NCBI RefSeq assembly: GCF_000292915.1
Contig: NC_018513.1
Span: 2,232,001-2,296,000 of the forward strand
DNA: 64,000 bases
Origin: Burkholderia cepacia GG4
Lineage (GTDB): Bacteria > Pseudomonadota > Gammaproteobacteria > Burkholderiales > Burkholderiaceae
Direction of reading: 5' to 3'
Shown: piece by piece, positions 1 to 8,261 of the stretch
Position numbering within the stretch: the first letter of the stretch is position 1
Layout: every line of letters begins with the position of its first letter
Notes under the pieces: generated by a model
What the model was told of the DNA's origin: nothing
What the model saw: only the letters and a program-made list of their open reading frames with translations
Database searches by the model: none
Position numbers and translations under genes: made by a program

Positions 1-1288
1 CCCAGTCGCGCTGCGCGAGCAGCGCATCGGCGAGCTGCAGTTTCGCGTCCGGGCTGTCCGGCTGCATCGCGAGCGCGGCACGCGCCGCGCGCTCGGCATC
101 CTGCGGCCGCCCGGCCGAAGCCGCCGCGCGGCCTTGCGCCAGCAGCCCCCAGAACTGCGCGGTGCGCGCGAGGCCCTGCCACTTGCCGCGCTGGTCGGTC
201 GCGAGCGTCGCGGCCCGCGCGAACAGCGCGCGCGCTTCGTCATGCCGGCCTTCGCGCAGCCGCAGCAGGCCGAGCCCGCCAACCGCATCGGCATCGTCGG
301 CGCGTGCACGCGCGGCACGGGCCAGCAGCGGATCGGCACCGGCCAGGTCGCCGCGCGCGAGCGCCTGCAAGCCGCGCTGCTGCGCGATGTAGTCGGGATC
401 GCGTTCCAGCCGGTGCTGCGCGTCGCGCTGCCGGTCGAGTTCGGCAATGCGATCGCGGAATTCGGTGTCGTCCGGCACCAGCGCCAGGTACGCATGCAAT
501 GCCTCGAGATACGCGGGATCGGCACCGGCCGACTGCAGCACGCGCCGCCACACGGCCATCGCTTCCGTATGGTCGGCGTCGGCCCGCTTCGCGAGCGACC
601 AGGCGATCCGGTTCGCTTCCGCGCGCGTGGCGTCGCGCTGGTTCAGGAGCCGCGCGAGCGCCATCGCCGCGCTCGTGTCCTGCGGGTCGGCCGCGACCGT
701 GCGGCGCAGCGCCGCGATCGCCGGCTCGCGGCCGCCCGGCGCATTCGAGACGATCTGGTAGTACTCGGCGCCGAGCGCCCCGGACGGCGCGCCGTTCGGA
801 AACAGCGCGACGATGCGCCGGGCCGCTTCGTCGGCGCGGCCGCTGCGCGCGAGCAGGCGGATCTGCGCCATCTCGCCGCGCCCGCTCGTCGCGACGCGGT
901 ATTCGTCGGCCGCGCGCCGCGTGTCGGGCGCTGCGGGCGCGCGCGCCTGCAGGCGCGCGAGCGCGGCCTGCGCGCCTTGCGCGTCGCCGAGGCGCAGCAG
1001 CACGCGCATCTGTTCGGCGAGCAGGTCGGGATCGCCCGGTGCGATCAGCAGCCCCTTGCGCAGCGCGTCGCGCGCGAGGTCGTCGCGATGCTTGTCGCCC
1101 CACATGCGGGCGGTCGCGAGCTGGCGCTGCGCGTCGGCGCGATCGGCCGAGGCCGTGACCGGCGCCGACGGGGCCTTCGGCGGAACGGCTTTCGGCGTCG
1201 TCGCGACGGCGGCCGCGGCCGGCGCGGCCACGCAGACCGACGACGCGAGCCACGCGAATCCCGCCACCCGCGGCGCGGTGCGCTTCAT
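1..1288 (-). CDS. bcsC: Cellulose synthase outer-membrane/TPR subunit BcsC (3' part missing)
   Basis: The frame starts at the ATG at 1288 and stays open to the window edge, so only the first ~429 residues are present. It has an Ala-rich signal-peptide-like N-terminus, then helical repeats with TPR spacing (for example ALARDALRKGLLIAPGDPDLL). BcsC is a periplasmic TPR scaffold joined to an outer-membrane beta-barrel that exports cellulose; the barrel would lie beyond the left edge. The start codon overlaps the bcsZ stop (ATGA), the normal bcsZ-bcsC coupling. The assignment rests on TPR content and on following bcsB-bcsZ. Confidence 0.9.
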   Translation of the reverse strand, partial: MKRTAPRVAGFAWLASSVCVAAPAAAAVATTPKAVPPKAPSAPVTASADRADAQRQLATARMWGDKHRDDLARDALRKGLLIAPGDPDLLAEQMRVLLRLGDAQGAQAALARLQARAPAAPDTRRAADEYRVATSGRGEMAQIRLLARSGRADEAARRIVALFPNGAPSGALGAEYYQIVSNAPGGREPAIAALRRTVAADPQDTSAAMALARLLNQRDATRAEANRIAWSLAKRADADHTEAMAVWRRVLQSAGADPAYLEALHAYLALVPDDTEFRDRIAELDRQRDAQHRLERDPDYIAQQRGLQALARGDLAGADPLLARAARARADDADAVGGLGLLRLREGRHDEARALFARAATLATDQRGKWQGLARTAQFWGLLAQGRAAASAGRPQDAERAARAALAMQPDSPDAKLQLADALLAQRDW

Positions 1289-2505
1289 CGGGCCGCGCAC
1301 GGACGGCCCTCCCAGCGTGCGTCGAGCGCCCCGTCCGCGCCGAACCGGTAGCGGCCGTCGCGCCAGCCGAGGCCGAACAGCGTCAGCACGCTCGTGTAGT
1401 AGCCGGGCGCCGACTGGCGCGCGAGCGCCTCGACACGGGCCGCCTGCGCATCGGCGAGCGCGTGCTGGCCGCGCGCGTCGAGAAACGGCACGGCCGCCGC
1501 GGAGAAGCCGCCGTTGCCGTCGTTCGGCCCGGCGACGCCGGTCGTCGTGTCGACCTTCTCCGGCGGCGCGCCATGCGCGGCGATATAGTCGGCGAACGGC
1601 GCGAACCGCGCGAGCAGCGGCGCGGCGAGCGGATCGGCACGGTCGAGCATGCCGGCCCACAGGTACACGCGAATCGCGTTGTACGCGCTTTCCGCATGGG
1701 TCTGCGGATCGGGGGCGAAGCCGGCCCCTGCGCGATACAGCGCCCAGTCCGGCGCAAAGCCCTTCGGCGCGGTGTCGAGCAGCACGCGGCCGGTGCTGGC
1801 CGCGAGCGCGCTCCAGCGGCGCTCGTCGGGCAGGCGCGCGGCGAGCCCGCGGATCACCTGCGGCGGCGAATAGCTGGGGTTCACGCGCCATCGGCCATCG
1901 GCCAGCTTGAACCCGGTGGGCCCCGGCAGCAGCGTGAGGCCGAGGTCCGGCACGCTGGCCGTTTCGTCGTCGAGCACGCGCTTCGCGAGCAGCGCGCCGC
2001 GCGCGGTATAGCTGCGCTCGCGCCACAGCCTGCCGGCTTCGACGAGCGTGTATGCGATCCACAGGTCGGCATCCGACGCCGCGTTCGCGTCGAGCACGCG
2101 CCACGCGCCGTCGGGCGCGCGGCCCCACAGCCATGCCGGCAGGTGCGCGCTCAGGTCGCCCTGCGCGAGGTTGTTCTCGGTCCATGCGAGGACCGTGTCG
2201 AACGTGCGCCGGTCGTTCGCGACCAGCGCGAAGAACAGTCCATACGCCTGCCCCTCCGATACCGTGCGCGAATCGGCCGAGCCGACGTCGATCACGCGGC
2301 CGTCAGCCGACACGAAATCGCGCTTGAACGCGTCCCAGCGCGGCCATGCCGCGCTGCATTGCGCGTCGGCCGCGCCGCCTGGCGCCGCCTGCGCACGCCC
2401 GGCCGTCCCGGCCGCCGCGCACGCTGCCGCGACGGCCAGCACGAGTGTCGTGCCGACGCGCCGCGCCGGCTGCATGGCCCGTCGCCTTGCGATTGCCCGC
2501 GCCAT
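1285..2505 (-). CDS. bcsZ: Periplasmic endo-beta-1,4-glucanase BcsZ (glycoside hydrolase family 8)
   Basis: This 406-residue protein hydrolyses beta-1,4-glucan in the periplasm and is a normal accessory of bacterial cellulose secretion. After a signal peptide (hydrophobic stretch about residues 18-40) comes the GH8 domain. The SEGQAYG motif (Glu84) matches the acid catalyst region of GH8, and DADLWIA (around 145-151) and NPSYSPP follow in family order. A later start at Met11 (2475) would give a more typical signal peptide. It lies 3 nt after bcsB and overlaps bcsC by ATGA, so the three genes are probably co-translated. Confidence 0.93.
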   Translation of the reverse strand: MARAIARRRAMQPARRVGTTLVLAVAAACAAAGTAGRAQAAPGGAADAQCSAAWPRWDAFKRDFVSADGRVIDVGSADSRTVSEGQAYGLFFALVANDRRTFDTVLAWTENNLAQGDLSAHLPAWLWGRAPDGAWRVLDANAASDADLWIAYTLVEAGRLWRERSYTARGALLAKRVLDDETASVPDLGLTLLPGPTGFKLADGRWRVNPSYSPPQVIRGLAARLPDERRWSALAASTGRVLLDTAPKGFAPDWALYRAGAGFAPDPQTHAESAYNAIRVYLWAGMLDRADPLAAPLLARFAPFADYIAAHGAPPEKVDTTTGVAGPNDGNGGFSAAAVPFLDARGQHALADAQAARVEALARQSAPGYYTSVLTLFGLGWRDGRYRFGADGALDARWEGRPCAAR

Positions 2506-2508
2506 CCG

Positions 2509-4812
2509 TTACATCCCCCGGCGACGCGCGGCGATTCGCTGCAGCACGCTGAACACGCCGAGCGCGAGCAACAGCCCCGCGACGACGCCGACCACGCCGA
2601 GCGCGACCGGATGCCGCGCGGCGTGTGTCCATACGCGCGCATACCACGGCACGAAGCCGACCACGTACGGCTCGCCGACGCGCAGGCTGTCGACCTGCCC
2701 GGACCGCACCAGCGCGAGGTCGCCCTGCAGCTGCGACACGAGGCCCGGCTTCTCGAATACATCGAGCAGGTCGGCCAGGCGCGCCTGGTCGGTCGCCGTC
2801 AGCGCGACGACGCTGCGGCCATGGCTGCCCGGCAGCTCGAACCCGGCAAGCGCCGCGAGCTGGCCCGTCTGTTCGATGTGTGCGCCGCCGTCGGCCAGGC
2901 CGACACCGTTGCGCCAGCGCTCCTTCACCGAAAACGCGATGCGCGTCGCGCCCGTGCCGGCCTGCTGGTCGATCGACAGCGGCAGTGCCGTACGCCAGTG
3001 CGACAGCAGCGGCGACGCCGGCGAGCCGTCGATCACGAGCAGGTCCTTGCGGCCGGCCAGCGCGGCGACGTCGCCGGGCCGCGCGATCTCCACGCGCAGC
3101 GCCGGAAAGCCGGTCCACTGCCCCATGTGGCCGAGCATCGTCAGGTAGGCTTCGAGCTCCTGCGGCGACGGTCGGTCGGGCACGACGACGGCCGTCTGCG
3201 ACAGGTCCGCGAAACGCGTGAACGGGAAACCGCTGTTCGCGAAGAACGCGAGGTTCGGCAATTGCGCGTAGTGGACGAAGTGCGAGAAGTCGATCGTCGA
3301 ATCGGGATCGATCGCCGCCCGCTGCGGCTCGGTCGCGGTGCTCGAGCAAAGCCCCGTCTTCTGCGAATCGAGCGTGAAGCGGAACTGCAGCTGGTTGCCG
3401 CTGCCGACCCGGAACGCCGGGATGTCGACATCGCTCGTCACGCGCCCTTCCGGCACCGACAGCAACGGCAGCTGCATGCGCCCGCGCGCGTCTTCGGCAT
3501 GGGCCGGCCCGAGCCGGTACGACTTCACGAGCTGCTCGTTGATCTCGACCGCGAGCGTCGAGTTGTCCTGCACGGTCGGCGCCGTGTAGCGGTAGCGCAG
3601 CGTGATCGGCACGCCCGAGCCGTTCCACGAATGGAGGTCGGCCGGCACGCGCAGGTTCAGGCGGATCGCGTCGGGCGACGTGCCGCGCACCTCGAGTTCG
3701 CGCGGATCCGACACCAGCTCGCGAAACGCGATCGGACGGTTCACCGGCAGCCAGCGCGGCGCGTCGTACGGCTTGCGCGGCGCGCCGAGATCGACGTGCG
3801 CGACCGTCGCCGCCGGCCCCGACAGCGCCGCGCGGCCGAGCACCAGCGTCGCGACCGCGTCGTCGACCTCGGCCGCCGAGCGGCCCGTCACGACCAGCAG
3901 CTTGCGGCCCGGCGCGGCCGGGTTGTCGGCGACGGCGAGCAGCGGGCCGTTGATCGACGGCAGCGCGAGGCCGGCCGGCAGCGTGGCGGCCGTGCCGACC
4001 ACCACCGCCTGGTCGGCGGCCGGCAGCGTCGAGGCGACCGGGAAGCGCGCCTGCCGGTAGTCGGCCTGCGCGCCGAACCACGACGCGAGCACGCCGGCGC
4101 TGCGCAGCGTCGCCGAGTCGGGCGACGCCGGCAGCACGAACGGCAGCCGCAGGAGCCCGTTGTCGCGCCGGTCGAAGAACGGCGCGGGCAGCAGCGCGAG
4201 ATCGTTCGGCAGGCGCACCGGCGATTCGTCGAGGATCAGTTCGCTCGTCGGGCTCACGTCGGCCCACAACGCCGAGTTCGACGGCTCTTCGCAGTGATCG
4301 AGCGTGTAATGCGCGATCAGGCGCAGCCCGATCTGGTTGAAATCCGAGAAGTAGCGCGGATCGATCGGGATTTCCTGCGTGACCGTGCGGCCCGCGTGCG
4401 CGGCGTCGAACGGGACGGTCGCGACGACCTCGCCGTTCATCGATACCTTCAGGTGCGACAGCGGGAATACGAGTGACGGCGAATACGCGAAGGTCAGGCG
4501 CAACCGCGCGCCGGTGACGACGCGATCGAGCCGCACGCCCGCATTGATCGTGCGCGCGTCGTCGGCGCCGCGCAGGCGCACCGGATCGAACGCACCGAGC
4601 GACGCGAACGGCAGGTGCACGGTCGTCTCAGGCAGGCTGCCGGACGCTGCGCTGGCCATCGACGGCGCGGCGGCGAGCGTGGGCGTGGCCGCCCCGGCGG
4701 CGGGCGCCGCAGCCGCCGGCACCGCCGGCATCGGCGCGGCCGACAGCGCGGCCGCATGGAATGCGCCGAACGTGGCGACCGACAGGACGAACAGCGACGC
4801 GACCGGCTTCAT
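2509..4812 (-). CDS. bcsB: Cellulose synthase periplasmic subunit BcsB
   Basis: This 767-residue protein has an N-terminal signal peptide ending near SAAPMP, a low-complexity Ala/Pro linker, two carbohydrate-binding/flavodoxin-like repeats typical of BcsB, and a C-terminal membrane anchor (HPVALGVVGVVAGLLLALGVF) with a basic tail. BcsB guides the nascent glucan from BcsA through the periplasm, and its C-terminal helix is needed for BcsA activity. It is the first gene of the minus-strand operon here: no bcsA lies upstream, because the next gene at 5318 points the other way. bcsA must therefore lie downstream of bcsC or elsewhere. Confidence 0.94.
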   Translation of the reverse strand: MKPVASLFVLSVATFGAFHAAALSAAPMPAVPAAAAPAAGAATPTLAAAPSMASAASGSLPETTVHLPFASLGAFDPVRLRGADDARTINAGVRLDRVVTGARLRLTFAYSPSLVFPLSHLKVSMNGEVVATVPFDAAHAGRTVTQEIPIDPRYFSDFNQIGLRLIAHYTLDHCEEPSNSALWADVSPTSELILDESPVRLPNDLALLPAPFFDRRDNGLLRLPFVLPASPDSATLRSAGVLASWFGAQADYRQARFPVASTLPAADQAVVVGTAATLPAGLALPSINGPLLAVADNPAAPGRKLLVVTGRSAAEVDDAVATLVLGRAALSGPAATVAHVDLGAPRKPYDAPRWLPVNRPIAFRELVSDPRELEVRGTSPDAIRLNLRVPADLHSWNGSGVPITLRYRYTAPTVQDNSTLAVEINEQLVKSYRLGPAHAEDARGRMQLPLLSVPEGRVTSDVDIPAFRVGSGNQLQFRFTLDSQKTGLCSSTATEPQRAAIDPDSTIDFSHFVHYAQLPNLAFFANSGFPFTRFADLSQTAVVVPDRPSPQELEAYLTMLGHMGQWTGFPALRVEIARPGDVAALAGRKDLLVIDGSPASPLLSHWRTALPLSIDQQAGTGATRIAFSVKERWRNGVGLADGGAHIEQTGQLAALAGFELPGSHGRSVVALTATDQARLADLLDVFEKPGLVSQLQGDLALVRSGQVDSLRVGEPYVVGFVPWYARVWTHAARHPVALGVVGVVAGLLLALGVFSVLQRIAARRRGM

Positions 4813-5317
4813 GCGCGGCTCCGCATCGTTGCAATCATCCGGTTTTCAAGCGCGCCGCAACCGACGCGCGCAAAGCAGCTATGCCCGTGAGTGCAGATCC
4901 CCACTGCTTCCCCTCTAAGTCTGGCCTGAATGCCTTGATCGAAACGACGCGGCACATTCTTCTGCTGCCGGTCCGTCAAATGGCGCACCTGGCATCGGTG
5001 CTCGCACAATCGTCACACTATCTCAGAATCAGGACAAATCTCACCCTGATTCGCGCTGACGACGCGAAAAACAACTCAATTCGGTCGGAAATGCTGCGCA
5101 CGGCGATTGCATGGCAAGAATTACGCCGTTGCCGCCTGCCGGACCGACCGGCATACTGCCGGCGCCGCCGGATTTGCGGCCCGGTGAGCCGGCGGGAAGC
5201 CGGCTGCGGCCCGTTGCGGACCGCCCGGAACGCGCTGCCGCGTGAGCGGCGCATATGCTACAGCAAGCTCGCGCCGGGTGCCCCGCTTTCTTTACGGAAA
5301 AATTACGGAAAACTGAC
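4813..5317. other. Divergent intergenic region between bcsB and the diguanylate cyclase gene
   Basis: About 505 nt without a convincing gene. The stretch 4900-5110 is visibly richer in A/T than the flanking genes and should hold both promoters. Its clearest element is the perfect 8-bp inverted repeat GAATCAGG (5026-5033) / CCTGATTC (5045-5052), listed separately. I found no convincing -35/-10 pair and no -24/-12 sigma-54 motif. Confidence 0.6.
5026..5052. promoter_or_regulatory. Inverted repeat, candidate operator of the cellulose/c-di-GMP divergent promoter
   Basis: GAATCAGG at 5026-5033 and its exact complement CCTGATTC at 5045-5052 are separated by 11 nt. This is a dyad with arm centres about two helical turns apart, as expected for a dimeric regulator. 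It lies in the A/T-rich part of the divergent region. The repeat is seen directly; its use as an operator is inference. Confidence 0.4.
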
Positions 5318-6340
5318 TTGGATCAATTCGCCGACACCACCACCCCGTCCCCCGACACGTTGCTGCGCATCATCGCCGCCCAGACCGAGATCGCGAAACT
5401 CGGCCTCGACCTCGGCAGCGTGATGGCTTACGTGACCGACCAGGTGCCGCAACTCACGGGCGCGAGCGGCGCGGCGGTCGAGTTCGCCGAAGGCGACGAC
5501 ATGGTGTACCGCGCCGCATCGGGCTCCGCCGCCGGCATGCTGGGGCTGCGGTTGCGCCGCTCGGGCAGCCTGTCGGGCCTGTGCGTGACGCGCGGCGAGC
5601 TGCTGCACTGCACGGATTCGGAAGCCGACCCGCGCGTCGACCGCGATGCGTGCCGCCGGGTCGGGCTGCGCTCGATGCTCGTGATGCCGCTCACGCATGC
5701 CGACACGACGGTCGGCGTGCTGAAGGTGATGTCGCCGGACGTCGACGGCTTCTCGGCCGCCGATGCCGCCACGCTGAGGCTCACGGCCGACCTGATCGCC
5801 GCCGCGATGTTCCACGCGGCGCGCAACGAGGCCAACGAGCTGTACCTGCGCGCGACGCACGACGCGCTCACCGGCCTGCCGAACCGCGCGCTGTTCTACG
5901 ACCGCCTGCGCCAGTCGATGCATACGGCCCTGCGCGCGAACGACCGGCTCGGCATTCTCAACATCGACATGGACGGGCTGAAGCCGATCAACGATGGCTA
6001 CGGCCACCGCGCGGGCGATGCCGCGCTGCGCGAGATCGCCGCGCGCATGCTCGGCGCCGTACGGCGCTCGGATACCGTCGCGCGCATCGGCGGCGACGAG
6101 TTCGCGGTGATCCTGCCGAACGTCGGCAGCCGCGACGACGTGGACGCGCAACGCACACGGCTCGCACGCCAGGTCGGCGAACCGTTCGAGTTCGAGGGGC
6201 ATCCGCTGCGGCTCGGCGTCAGTGTCGGCGTCGCGATGCTGCCCGACGACGGCACCGACATGAACGCGCTGATCGAGCATGCAGACCAGGCGATGTACGA
6301 GGTGAAGCGCGCGCGGACCCAACGGGCAGGTCGCGCCTGA
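5318..6340 (+). CDS. GAF-domain diguanylate cyclase (GGDEF)
   Basis: It makes cyclic di-GMP from two GTP. A GAF sensor domain spans about residues 20-170, followed by a GGDEF domain: THDALTGLPNR, then an intact GGDEF active site (RIGGDEF, residues 258-262) and an RRSD inhibitory I-site five residues upstream, so product inhibition is likely. No EAL domain is present and the protein appears cytoplasmic. I chose the TTG at 5318 (LDQFADTT) because GGAAA lies about 6 nt upstream. An ATG at 5255 in the same frame adds 21 residues that do not look conserved. Divergence from bcsBZC suggests that it feeds the cellulose synthase, which is activated by c-di-GMP. Confidence 0.88.
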   Translation: MDQFADTTTPSPDTLLRIIAAQTEIAKLGLDLGSVMAYVTDQVPQLTGASGAAVEFAEGDDMVYRAASGSAAGMLGLRLRRSGSLSGLCVTRGELLHCTDSEADPRVDRDACRRVGLRSMLVMPLTHADTTVGVLKVMSPDVDGFSAADAATLRLTADLIAAAMFHAARNEANELYLRATHDALTGLPNRALFYDRLRQSMHTALRANDRLGILNIDMDGLKPINDGYGHRAGDAALREIAARMLGAVRRSDTVARIGGDEFAVILPNVGSRDDVDAQRTRLARQVGEPFEFEGHPLRLGVSVGVAMLPDDGTDMNALIEHADQAMYEVKRARTQRAGRA

Positions 6341-6405
6341 CACGTAACCCGAGCGCGCCGGCCCGGCGCCGCAACCGCGCGCGACGGGCAGTCGCCCCTG
6401 CACCG

Positions 6406-6858
6406 TCAGCCGACCTGCGGTAGCGCGATCGCCACCCCGACCACGACCCACTGCACGATCGCGACCAGCACGCCGGCCCGGCACAGCCCGACCGCGCCGC
6501 GCACGCGCGCGTCGAGCGCCCGTCCGGCCTTCCCTGAGTCGATCCAGCCGAGATCGGCAAGCGCGCGGTCGAGCGCGGCGAGCCCGTCGTCGACCGACGC
6601 GTCGCCCGCTGCCGTGCGCGCCAGCGCGGCGAACAGCCGCCGGTCGATCTCGATGCGCACCGCGTACCACAGCGCGGCAAGCCCCGAGCCGGTGCTGATC
6701 ACGGCCAGCAACACGCGTGCGATGGTCGCCGGCGCCCAGCCGGCCGCGATCCACCAGCCCGCGCCGGCCGCGGCCAGCGCGGCCGCGATCGCCCATGCGC
6801 CCGCGTCGAGCGCGCCGCGCGCGGCGGCGATCCGGAACGGTGCGGACGGGTCGCGCAT
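6406..6858 (-). CDS. Small membrane protein of unknown function in the lipid locus
   Basis: This 150-residue protein has three hydrophobic segments (about residues 18-36, 42-64 and a C-terminal one ending VVVGVAIALPQVG) and an amphipathic central part, IDRRLFAALAR onward. I recognise no named domain. The start ATG overlaps the stop of the PAP2-phosphatase gene (TGATG) and GGAGGCG lies just upstream, so it is translationally coupled and is the last gene of the minus-strand lipid operon. An accessory or anchoring role for the neighbouring membrane enzymes is only a guess. Confidence 0.75.
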   Translation of the reverse strand: MRDPSAPFRIAAARGALDAGAWAIAAALAAAGAGWWIAAGWAPATIARVLLAVISTGSGLAALWYAVRIEIDRRLFAALARTAAGDASVDDGLAALDRALADLGWIDSGKAGRALDARVRGAVGLCRAGVLVAIVQWVVVGVAIALPQVG

Positions 6859-8261
6859 CACGCGCCTCCCGTGAGGCGACGGTGGTCGATCCACGCCTGC
6901 AGCACGGCCACGCCGTCGTCCGACCATACCGCGCGCGGCCGCACCGCCCGTACCGCCGCCAGCGCGTCGCGCGCATCGCCGAGCCCGCGCCGCGCCGCGA
7001 GCCACGCGGCCGCGCACAGCACGCTGCGGCCGTAGCCGAGCGCGCAGCAGACCAGCACGTCGCGCCCCTCGCCATGCAGGCGTTCGAGTGCCGCGACGGC
7101 CGCCGCGAGCTGCGCGCCGGTCGGCGCGACGAGGTCGAGCTGCGGCACCGTCGCATACGCGAACGACGCGTCGGCCGCGACCCAGCGCGGCATCTCGGCC
7201 GTCAGGTCGACGAGCGCCGTGAAGCCGTGGCGGCGCATGTCGCGCGTCGTCGGCGCACGGCCGATCGACACCCGCTCGTCGATCCGCACCGGTGCCGCCT
7301 GCCGGAACGTCCACACGCGCGAATTGACGAAGGCGCCGGCGATCGTCGGCGCGAACAGCCAGCCGATGAACACCGGGAAGCGGCCCGCGTCGTCCTTCTG
7401 GAACGCGCCGGGCGCCCCGCGCCGGTAGACCCACGCGACGCACGCGAGCGCCAGCGCGCCCCACCCGGCAGCCAATGCCCAGCCCGGCGCACGCGACACG
7501 CAGTAAAACGCCACGAGCGCGACCAGCGCCGCGCCGAGCGCATAGCGGCGCGCGAGCGCGCGGCCGGCGGCGGACGGCCGGCCGGTGGCATCCGGCAAGC
7601 GGCCCGCGGCGTCACGCAACGGAAACAGGAACAGCGCGAAGCAGCCGACGGCCGCGCCGGTCGGCACGTCGATCGCGTGATGCTGGTAGGTGGTCAGCAC
7701 CGACACGCCGATCGCCGCGAACCACAGATGCAGCACGATGCGCGCGGCCGTGCCGCGCAGATGCCGCGCGTAGACGGCCCACAACACGACGAGCAGGCCG
7801 ATGTGCAGCGACGGCGCCTGGTTGTACGGCTTGTCGAACCCCATCAGCAGCGTGAACAGCGCACCGGCCATGCCGCCGGCGTCGGGCCGCGCGAAGCCAA
7901 AGCGCAGCGGCCACGCGACGAAGCACGCGACCGACACCAGCTGCACGGTCAACAGCCGCTTCACATGGTCGAGCAGATCGTCGCGGCGGGTCCAGAAGAA
8001 GAACGACAGCGCATACAGCAGGTCGATCGACCAGTACGGCACGATGGTCCACGGCACGAACGGAATCGCGTGCTCCCAGCCGAACGCGAAGGTCGGCACC
8101 GCGGCGCGGCGCGCGGCGAGCCAGTTCGCGAAGCCGTACGTGGAGAAGAACACCGCGCCCATCGCCACGAGCCAGCCGGCGCGCAGCGCGAACGACGCGT
8201 CGCGCGCGCCGGCCGCCGGCGCGGCCAGACCGCCGCCCGCGCCGTCGCCGAGCGCGCTCAT
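6858..8261 (-). CDS. PAP2-superfamily phosphatase fused to a dual-specificity phosphatase
   Basis: This 467-residue two-enzyme fusion has an N-terminal half with about six to eight membrane segments. It carries PAP2 motifs resembling the inositol-phosphorylceramide-synthase type: APSLH (Ser151-His153 region) and H194-x3-D198. The C-terminal cytoplasmic half (about 325-467) is a tyrosine/dual-specificity phosphatase with the C406-x5-R412 signature (CCALGYGRS) and a candidate general-acid Asp352. In eukaryotes, PTPMT1 of this class removes phosphate from phosphatidylglycerol phosphate. By analogy the domain could dephosphorylate the product of the CDP-alcohol transferase encoded two genes upstream, while the PAP2 part acts on a lipid phosphate or transfers a head group. 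The start ATG overlaps the upstream stop (ATGA). Confidence 0.88.
   Translation of the reverse strand: MSALGDGAGGGLAAPAAGARDASFALRAGWLVAMGAVFFSTYGFANWLAARRAAVPTFAFGWEHAIPFVPWTIVPYWSIDLLYALSFFFWTRRDDLLDHVKRLLTVQLVSVACFVAWPLRFGFARPDAGGMAGALFTLLMGFDKPYNQAPSLHIGLLVVLWAVYARHLRGTAARIVLHLWFAAIGVSVLTTYQHHAIDVPTGAAVGCFALFLFPLRDAAGRLPDATGRPSAAGRALARRYALGAALVALVAFYCVSRAPGWALAAGWGALALACVAWVYRRGAPGAFQKDDAGRFPVFIGWLFAPTIAGAFVNSRVWTFRQAAPVRIDERVSIGRAPTTRDMRRHGFTALVDLTAEMPRWVAADASFAYATVPQLDLVAPTGAQLAAAVAALERLHGEGRDVLVCCALGYGRSVLCAAAWLAARRGLGDARDALAAVRAVRPRAVWSDDGVAVLQAWIDHRRLTGGA

Noticed and set aside
1462..4476. Very long open frame on the plus strand opposite bcsZ/bcsB
   Set aside because: Arg/His-rich, low-complexity composition typical of the antisense of G/C-rich genes. 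The minus strand encodes clear BcsZ and BcsB.
5255..5317. ATG start for the diguanylate cyclase 21 codons upstream
   Set aside because: Extra residues look random and GGAAA is well spaced for the TTG at 5318; kept only as an alternative.
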